Positions 24,029 to 28,479 of a stretch of DNA of 28,479 nt are shown one piece after another. The number at the start of each line of letters is the position of its first letter. Position 1 is the stretch's first letter. Location: positions 1 through 28,479 of the forward strand of contig QHWF01000043.1 of the NCBI GenBank assembly GCA_003222455.1, given 5' to 3'. Source of the DNA: Acidobacteriota bacterium (GTDB lineage: Bacteria > Acidobacteriota > Vicinamibacteria > Vicinamibacterales > CAVVIG01). A program made the position numbers and the translations under genes. The notes beneath the pieces are model-generated. The model saw nothing but the letters and a program-made list of their open reading frames with translations, had not been told where the DNA came from and searched no databases.

Positions 24029-24906
24029 CCACGTATCCCGTTTCCCGTATCCCGCATCCCGGCATTATTCGCGTCGCCCACAGTCCCGATGCCGACGACG
24101 CCTTCATGTTCTGGGCAATGGCGGAAGGAAAGATCGACACAGCGGGCCGTCGCTACGTCCATGAGCTGGGCGACATCGAAAGCCTGAACCGGCGCGCGCT
24201 CGCGGGAGAGTTGGAGGTCACGGCCGTGTCGTTGCACGCGTACGCCTATCTCGCGGACCGCTACGCGCTGCTCGCGCATGGTGCCAGTATCGGCGACCGC
24301 TATGGCCCGCGCATCGTCGCCCGAGAGCCGGCACCCGCCGACCCGCGCGCGGGCCTGGCGGGGCGTGTCGTCGCCGTTCCCGGAGAGTTGACGACCGCGT
24401 TCCTGACGCTGCGGCTCTATCAGCCGGCCGCGCGGCACGTCGTGGTCCCGTTCGATCAGATCGAGGATTTTGTCGCGGCGGGAAACGCCGATGCGGGCGT
24501 CCTCATTCACGAAGGGCAGCTCACCTTTGCCGACCGCGGGCTGCAGCTCTGGGCGGACATGGGCGAGTGGTGGTATCGGGAGACCAAGCTCCCGCTGCCG
24601 CTCGGCGGAAACGTGGTGCGGCGCGATCTGGGTGACGAGCTGATGCGCGCGATCGCGCGCGACCTGAAGGCGAGCATTGAATACGGGCTCGCTCATCGCG
24701 CGGAGGCGTTGCGGCACGCGCAGGGATTCAGCCGCGGGCTGGACGCCGCCCGCACCGACCGCTTCGTGGGGATGTACGTGAACGCCTACACGGTCGATTA
24801 CGGTGCGCTGGGGCGGCGCGCCGTCGCGGAGTTGCTGGCGCGCGCCCATGCGGCACGCCTCATTCCGGCTCCCGTAGACCTGGCGTTCGTCGCAGCCGAT
24901 TCCTAG
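24025..24906 (+). CDS. mqnD: 1,4-dihydroxy-6-naphthoate synthase-like (MqnD)
   Basis: 293 aa. The periplasmic-binding-like fold of MqnA/MqnD is shown by HSPDADDAFMFWAM (19-32), DIESLNRRAL, EVTAVSLHAYAYLADRYALL, VPGELTTAFLTLRLY, HEGQLTFADRGLQLWADMG and LPLPLGGN. MqnD converts cyclic dehypoxanthine futalosine to dihydroxynaphthoate in the futalosine route to menaquinone. The N-terminal 14 residues (YPVSRIPHP) come from TATCCCG words and are not part of the family. The start overlaps the upstream stop (ATGA) with no good ribosome-binding site, which fits translational coupling. Other mqn genes are not in the window. Confidence 0.85.
   Translation: MTTYPVSRIPHPGIIRVAHSPDADDAFMFWAMAEGKIDTAGRRYVHELGDIESLNRRALAGELEVTAVSLHAYAYLADRYALLAHGASIGDRYGPRIVAREPAPADPRAGLAGRVVAVPGELTTAFLTLRLYQPAARHVVVPFDQIEDFVAAGNADAGVLIHEGQLTFADRGLQLWADMGEWWYRETKLPLPLGGNVVRRDLGDELMRAIARDLKASIEYGLAHRAEALRHAQGFSRGLDAARTDRFVGMYVNAYTVDYGALGRRAVAELLARAHAARLIPAPVDLAFVAADS
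24032..24061 (+). repeat. TATCCCG heptamer array at the mqnD start
   Basis: Four tandem heptamers (TATCCCG, TTTCCCG, TATCCCG, CATCCCG). A weak inverted counterpart, TCGGGACACGG, lies about 25 bp upstream. The array encodes the non-conserved MqnD leader. Confidence 0.6.
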
Positions 24907-24936
24907 TTTGGCCTTGGCTTCACAAGGAGCATCGGG

Positions 24937-26010
24937 TTGACCGCTCATGCAGGAGTCGTCACCGTCCTCGTGGTCGATGACGAAGAGCCGATCCGGAACG
25001 CGCTGCGGAAATACCTGAAGCAGCAGCAGTTCGAGGTTTTCGCGGCAAGCTCCGCTGACGAGGCTCTCCAGCAGCTGCGCCTCCACAAGGTGGCGCTGAT
25101 GCTCTCGGATATCCGCATGCCCGGCACCAGCGGTGTCGACCTCGTGCCGCAGGCGCTCGAAATCGAGCCCGATCTCGCCATCCTCATGCTCACGGCGGTC
25201 AACGATGCGACCAGCGCGGCGCTCTGCATGCAGCGCGGGGCGATGGATTACCTCACCAAGCCGATCGAGCTGGCGGACCTGGGGCGCGCCGTGCACCGTG
25301 CCCTCAAGCGCCGCGAGATGCTGCTCGAGAATCGCCATTTGAATCAATGGCTCAAAGAGGAAGTGACCACGCGGACCGCGGAGCTGCAGCGCGAGCGGCA
25401 CCGGCTGGAGCGGGTCACGACGGCGACGCTGGAGGCGCTCGTCAACGCGCTCGAAGCCAAGGATCCCTATCTGCGCGGCCATTCCGCCCGCGTGGCCGAT
25501 TTCTCAGCGAACATCGCCACAGAAATGGGCCTGGATGAGGAAGAGGTGGACCGCATCCGCATGGCGGGCCGGCTCCACGATTTGGGCAAGATCGGCACCC
25601 GGGAAGCCGTCGTTAATAAGGAAGGGCCGCTCACCGCCGACGAGTTCGAGCACGTCAAGCAGCACGTCATCATCGGCGCGCAAATTCTCGCGCCGCTCGT
25701 GCATCTCGGCGACGTCGTCTCGATGGTCAAAAGCCACCACGAGCGGTTCGACGGCTCCGGTTATCCCGAGGGGTTGCGCGGCGAAGAAGTCCCTCTCGGC
25801 GGGCGAGTGATTGCGGCAGCGGAAGTGTACGACGCCCTCACGACCGCCCGGCCCTACCAGGAGAAGATGACCCCCGAGCAAGCGGTCGAGCGGATGGCGG
25901 ATTTGTCCGGCACGGTGCTCGACCCGCGCGTCTACGAGGCGCTGGTGCGGCTGGTGGGACGGCGGCAGACGCTCGTCTTTCTCGACGAGGACGCGGGACC
26001 GGCCTTGTAG
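24937..26010 (+). CDS. Response regulator with HD-GYP domain
   Basis: 357 aa from TTG 24937, with AAGGAG 8 bp upstream. The receiver domain (8-125) has acidic D14/D15, phospho-acceptor D58 (LSDIRMPG), T86 and K108 (LTKPI). A short coiled linker (130-165) leads to an HD-GYP domain (165-350) with HSARVADFS, HDLGKIG (H214/D215), HHERFDGSGYP (267-277) and VYDALTTARPY. HD-GYP proteins hydrolyse cyclic di-GMP, so it probably lowers c-di-GMP in response to a kinase that is not encoded nearby. It sits 30 bp after mqnD, possibly cotranscribed. A strong hairpin follows. Confidence 0.92.
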   Translation: MTAHAGVVTVLVVDDEEPIRNALRKYLKQQQFEVFAASSADEALQQLRLHKVALMLSDIRMPGTSGVDLVPQALEIEPDLAILMLTAVNDATSAALCMQRGAMDYLTKPIELADLGRAVHRALKRREMLLENRHLNQWLKEEVTTRTAELQRERHRLERVTTATLEALVNALEAKDPYLRGHSARVADFSANIATEMGLDEEEVDRIRMAGRLHDLGKIGTREAVVNKEGPLTADEFEHVKQHVIIGAQILAPLVHLGDVVSMVKSHHERFDGSGYPEGLRGEEVPLGGRVIAAAEVYDALTTARPYQEKMTPEQAVERMADLSGTVLDPRVYEALVRLVGRRQTLVFLDEDAGPAL

Positions 26011-26018
26011 AAAGACCA

Positions 26019-26047
26019 AACCCCGGGGCTGAAAGCTCCCCGGGGTT
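26019..26047. terminator. Hairpin between convergent HD-GYP and pilin genes
   Basis: A perfect 10-bp stem AACCCCGGGG/CCCCGGGGTT with a 9-bp loop, 9 bp after the HD-GYP stop. Rightward there is no T-run; leftward (the pilin strand) a T-rich TTTGGTCTTTCT follows. It may act in both directions. Confidence 0.65.
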
Positions 26048-26136
26048 GGCGGTCGGGCGAAGTGGCCGTCACACTTCGGCCGCGACTCTTCCCTGTTTCA
26101 TACGGTTAGATGCTTGGAAGGGTTACAGGGTTGCAT

Positions 26137-26577
26137 CTACCAGCGCTTCACTCTTCCTACTCGCGACGTCGTGATCGTTTCGACTTGGGACCCACGACGG
26201 AGGACGATCTTCGTATTCGACGCGCCCCAGCCGATTCCGTTAGGTCCGAAGATGACAACGGGATTGGAAACCTCGAGCGTGACGCCGTAGCTGGCCGGCC
26301 CCGGTGTTCTCCACCACGGAGTCCAGCCGCCTGTTTCGAAACGATCGATGCGGAGCGTGTCGCTGCTGAACGTGATGCGCGCGCGGGTCGCGTAGGCGAT
26401 GGCGCGATGTTGCCCGACGGCCAGTGCAGTCGTCACGTCGCGGGCGGCGCGCTCGGTCGCGATCCAATCCATGAGGCGCGCCGCGCGCGGCAGCGAGAAC
26501 GCCATGAGCGCCGCCGCGATGCAGATCACGACCATGAGCTCGAGTAGGGTAAACCCTAGGGCAAACCCCTTGGACAT
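26137..26577 (-). CDS. GspH/FimT-type pseudopilin
   Basis: 146 aa. A short basic leader MSKGFALG is cut before FTLLELMVV, the prepilin peptidase site with Glu at +5, followed by a hydrophobic helix (about 9-32) and a beta-rich GspH/FimT-like domain (RARITFSSDTLRIDRF). It is exported through the type IV pilus or type II secretion machinery as a minor pilin. No other pilus gene is near. The start has no ribosome-binding site, but TATAAA lies at 26584-26589, 6 bp upstream of the ATG, which would fit a leaderless mRNA. Confidence 0.83.
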   Translation of the reverse strand: MSKGFALGFTLLELMVVICIAAALMAFSLPRAARLMDWIATERAARDVTTALAVGQHRAIAYATRARITFSSDTLRIDRFETGGWTPWWRTPGPASYGVTLEVSNPVVIFGPNGIGWGASNTKIVLRRGSQVETITTSRVGRVKRW

Positions 26578-26741
26578 GCGCCGTTTATACGATCGGCGCC
26601 GGCCGGCGCATCACCGGAAAAACCCGGCGAAAAGCCCGAAAACGCGCCATTTGCGGGCTAACGCACCGGGATTGCGCGCGCTATGTTGGTGTCCGTGATG
26701 GTCTTGCCGTTCGGCACACCGGGTGCAAATGCGGGTTCGCG

Positions 26742-28010
26742 ATGAGCACTGACACGTCCTCGCGGCCTACCGGACTGCCCCATGCCGTCTTTCTGCAGCG
26801 GGTGACCGATGAGCCAGCCACCTCTCCCGAGGTGCGGCTGGGTCAGGGCGCATTTCTGACACTGCGGTTTGTCGATCTGCTGACGCCCGATCGCGAGTCT
26901 CCTACTCCCGATGTATTCCGCTATCAATGGGCGGCGACTGAGCGCTATTGCGCCGAGTTGGCCGGCGAAGGAACCGAGGCTTCGCATCTGAGCTGCATCG
27001 TGCGCGCGGCGGGAGAGGCTCATCAAGAGGGCAATACACAGTTCCTTGCTCCAGCATTGTTTGCCTACGCGCTCTACCTCGAGCAGCAATCGCACTTTGA
27101 AGAAGCGGAAGACGCGCTTCACACAATGATCACGGTCGGCGGCGAACGCCTTGCAGTTTCCGACAAGATCAGCGCGTGGACGCGGATGGGTCGCGTACTT
27201 AGGCTGCAAGCTGATTTCGAACGCGCGGATGCGGCATACAGCCAAGCCGGCAGCATCGCTGCGACACACGGGGATGCACTGTCGGTGCTCCTCAGTCAGG
27301 TGGGTCATTGCAACGTGGTGCACTACCGCGGAAACCTCGCCGAAGCCGAGGAGGCTTGGCGAGTTGTTCTTGCCGATTCAATCGTCCAGGGATTTCGAGT
27401 CGTCCAAGCGCAAGCCGAACACGGCTTGGGCAACGTTCTCGTGCGGCGGGGGCAGGCGCACGAGGGAGCGCCACATCTATGGCGTTCCTATGAGCTCTAC
27501 GAAGACGAAACGTCGCAAGCCCGTTCCATGGGTGACCTCGGGCTGGCACTAGTGTCCCTTGGCGAGGTCCAAGCAGCGGAGTGCGCGCTGCAACACGTTT
27601 TGCGCGCGCGTACACCCGCGGACCTGGCAGCGAACGCGATGATCGAGTTGATGAATTGCGCCTCGTTCCGACGCGACCGAGTCAGTTTCGAGCGTTGGCG
27701 GGAACGTTCGCTTAGTGACATGGCAGAAGTGCCACCTAACATGCGCGCCGATTACCATCTCAAAGCGGGAATCGGATACGCCCGGTTCGGGAACATGCGA
27801 CGGGCCGAGAACGAGCTCCGGAAATCCTACGAGATCGCGCTTGCACACGATTTGAACGAGCTGGTGTTCCGCGTGGAGGGGATTCTCAATGGACTGAATG
27901 GTTGCGGCGCTCCCGAGTACACAGAAAGCGCCGCCTCAACCACTGTCATTCAGAGTGATTCGCTCAAAGAGGTTTCGGCGTCCCTGGCAGCACTTGGAAC
28001 CTCGAGCTAG
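26742..28010 (+). CDS. TPR-repeat protein, possible peptide-responsive regulator
   Basis: 422 aa, all helical, with successive TPR-like pairs from about residue 85 (LAPALFAYALYLEQQSHFEE, SAWTRMGRVLRLQADFERAD, QAEHGLGNVLVRRGQAHEGA, GIGYARFGNMRRAENELRKS). There is no signal peptide and no clear helix-turn-helix at the N-terminus. ATG 26742 has only a weak G-rich site upstream. It is convergent with the 43-aa secreted peptide gene and the two stop codons overlap in CTAG. TPR proteins beside small exported peptides occur in RRNPP-type signalling of Firmicutes; whether this is analogous is an inference. Confidence 0.75.
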   Translation: MSTDTSSRPTGLPHAVFLQRVTDEPATSPEVRLGQGAFLTLRFVDLLTPDRESPTPDVFRYQWAATERYCAELAGEGTEASHLSCIVRAAGEAHQEGNTQFLAPALFAYALYLEQQSHFEEAEDALHTMITVGGERLAVSDKISAWTRMGRVLRLQADFERADAAYSQAGSIAATHGDALSVLLSQVGHCNVVHYRGNLAEAEEAWRVVLADSIVQGFRVVQAQAEHGLGNVLVRRGQAHEGAPHLWRSYELYEDETSQARSMGDLGLALVSLGEVQAAECALQHVLRARTPADLAANAMIELMNCASFRRDRVSFERWRERSLSDMAEVPPNMRADYHLKAGIGYARFGNMRRAENELRKSYEIALAHDLNELVFRVEGILNGLNGCGAPEYTESAASTTVIQSDSLKEVSASLAALGTSS

Positions 28011-28138
28011 TGACAGGTCACCGGGTTGTTCTGATCACAGGTCACCGAGCTCGGACCGGACGCATCAGCACAGGCAGCCGCGGTGAGCGCGAACGACACA
28101 AGGACCAAGGCTAGGGCGAAGCGAATGCGACGTGACAT
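28007..28138 (-). CDS. 43-aa exported peptide or small lipoprotein
   Basis: MSRRIRFALALVLVSFALTA is a signal sequence: basic start, then a hydrophobic core. It ends AAAC, which can be read as a lipobox (acylated Cys at 24) or as a signal-peptidase I site. Only about 20 residues remain (CADASGPSSVTCDQNNPVTC, then His), with three Cys. ATG 28138 has a perfect GGAGG five bases upstream; longer upstream readings lack one. It is divergent from the regulator-like gene at 28280 and convergent with the TPR gene. Possible roles are a signal peptide, a small surface lipoprotein or a bacteriocin-like product. Confidence 0.72.
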   Translation of the reverse strand: MSRRIRFALALVLVSFALTAAACADASGPSSVTCDQNNPVTCH

Positions 28139-28210
28139 AAAGGCCTCCACAGTCGGGTTGGATGGGGACTCGCAAGCACAGCCAACTTGAGTGTTGGAGC
28201 CCGGCGCGTT

Positions 28211-28249
28211 TAGGGCATTTTTGCGGCATCGTAGGGCGTTTTTGCGGCA
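28211..28249. repeat. Two 18-bp direct repeats, 21-bp period
   Basis: TAGGGCATTTTTGCGGCA (28211-28228) and TAGGGCGTTTTTGCGGCA (28232-28249) differ at one base. The 21-bp period is two helical turns, so two regulator molecules would sit on the same DNA face. They lie between the divergent small-peptide and regulator-like genes. Confidence 0.65.
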
Positions 28250-28279
28250 ATTACGGATTTGGGGAGGTCGTGTAGGGGA

Positions 28280-28479
28280 ATGCTGGTACTCGCGGCAGTC
28301 TCGGACATCCAATATCAGAACCTGCGCGGCGCCGTCGCGCCGCGCTTCACTTTGGCGCGCGCCACGACCTGGGACGACGCGCTCGAGACGATCCGCGTCC
28401 GCCCCGTCGAAATCGCCGTCGTCGACCCGATGCTGGGTGGGGCGCGCGGCCAGGAAGTCGAGCGACTGCGGGTCCTGTT
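28280..28479 (+). CDS. Regulator-like protein, 5' part only
   Basis: The first 66 codons, cut by the window end. The text VLAAVSDIQYQNLRGAVA, DDALETIRVRPVEIAVVDPML has the beta-alpha rhythm of a receiver-like domain, with VVDP where a phospho-acceptor strand would be. AraC-type regulators with such N-terminal pseudo-receivers exist in related bacteria from memory, but no DNA-binding domain is visible here. ATG 28280 has AGGGG close by and GGAGG 12 bp upstream. Confidence 0.55.
   Translation, partial: MLVLAAVSDIQYQNLRGAVAPRFTLARATTWDDALETIRVRPVEIAVVDPMLGGARGQEVERLRVL

Overview
The window reads like a GC-rich, diderm, probably soil or environmental bacterium. The evidence is outer-membrane barrels, several lipoprotein signals, an HD-GYP regulator and a futalosine-type menaquinone gene. 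The gene style suggests Gemmatimonadota or a relative, but that is an inference from the text and no database search was run.

Left part (1-14564), accessory. Three tRNA 5' halves, all on the minus strand, stop exactly at the end of the anticodon loop: one tRNA-Trp(CCA) at 242-279 and two tRNA-Cys(GCA) at 498-534 and 14470-14506. In the first two, the tRNA text runs straight into a GC-rich hairpin plus T-run and then short tandem repeats. The two tRNA-Cys halves and their upstream flanks form a direct repeat of about 82 bp that brackets a unit of about 14 kb. This unit looks like cargo of integrative elements that use tRNA anticodon loops as attachment sites, although no integrase gene is visible. 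The cargo is an 88-aa unknown protein translationally coupled to a frameshifted SIR2-domain protein, a giant 3840-aa SpvB/TcdB/RHS-type putative lipoprotein, and a MarR-type regulator decayed by several frameshifts.

Middle (14565-22850), chromosomal core. A VOC-family gene faces a tightly packed minus-strand operon read in the order ammonium transporter (amt), outer-membrane porin, lipoprotein, POTRA/BamA-like barrel and small YgjV-like membrane protein. Four of the junctions are one-base stop/start overlaps or a 9-base gap. Upstream on the same strand are two glutamine synthetases, one of the alpha type and one of the beta type with the adenylylation tyrosine. The amt and beta-type glnA upstream regions share TGCA-N5-TGCA palindromes near sigma70-like promoters. 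Together these genes make an ammonium uptake and assimilation block.

Right part (22851-28479). It holds a small unknown gene, a zinc-ribbon/TPR protein coupled to mqnD, a REC/HD-GYP regulator, an orphan GspH/FimT pseudopilin, and a three-gene group: a TPR protein, a convergent 43-aa secreted or lipoprotein peptide, and a divergent regulator-like gene cut by the window end.

Scattered through the core genes are four arrays of short tandem words (7 or 10 nt). Three have a clear inverted second arm. The word differs at each locus but the architecture is the same.
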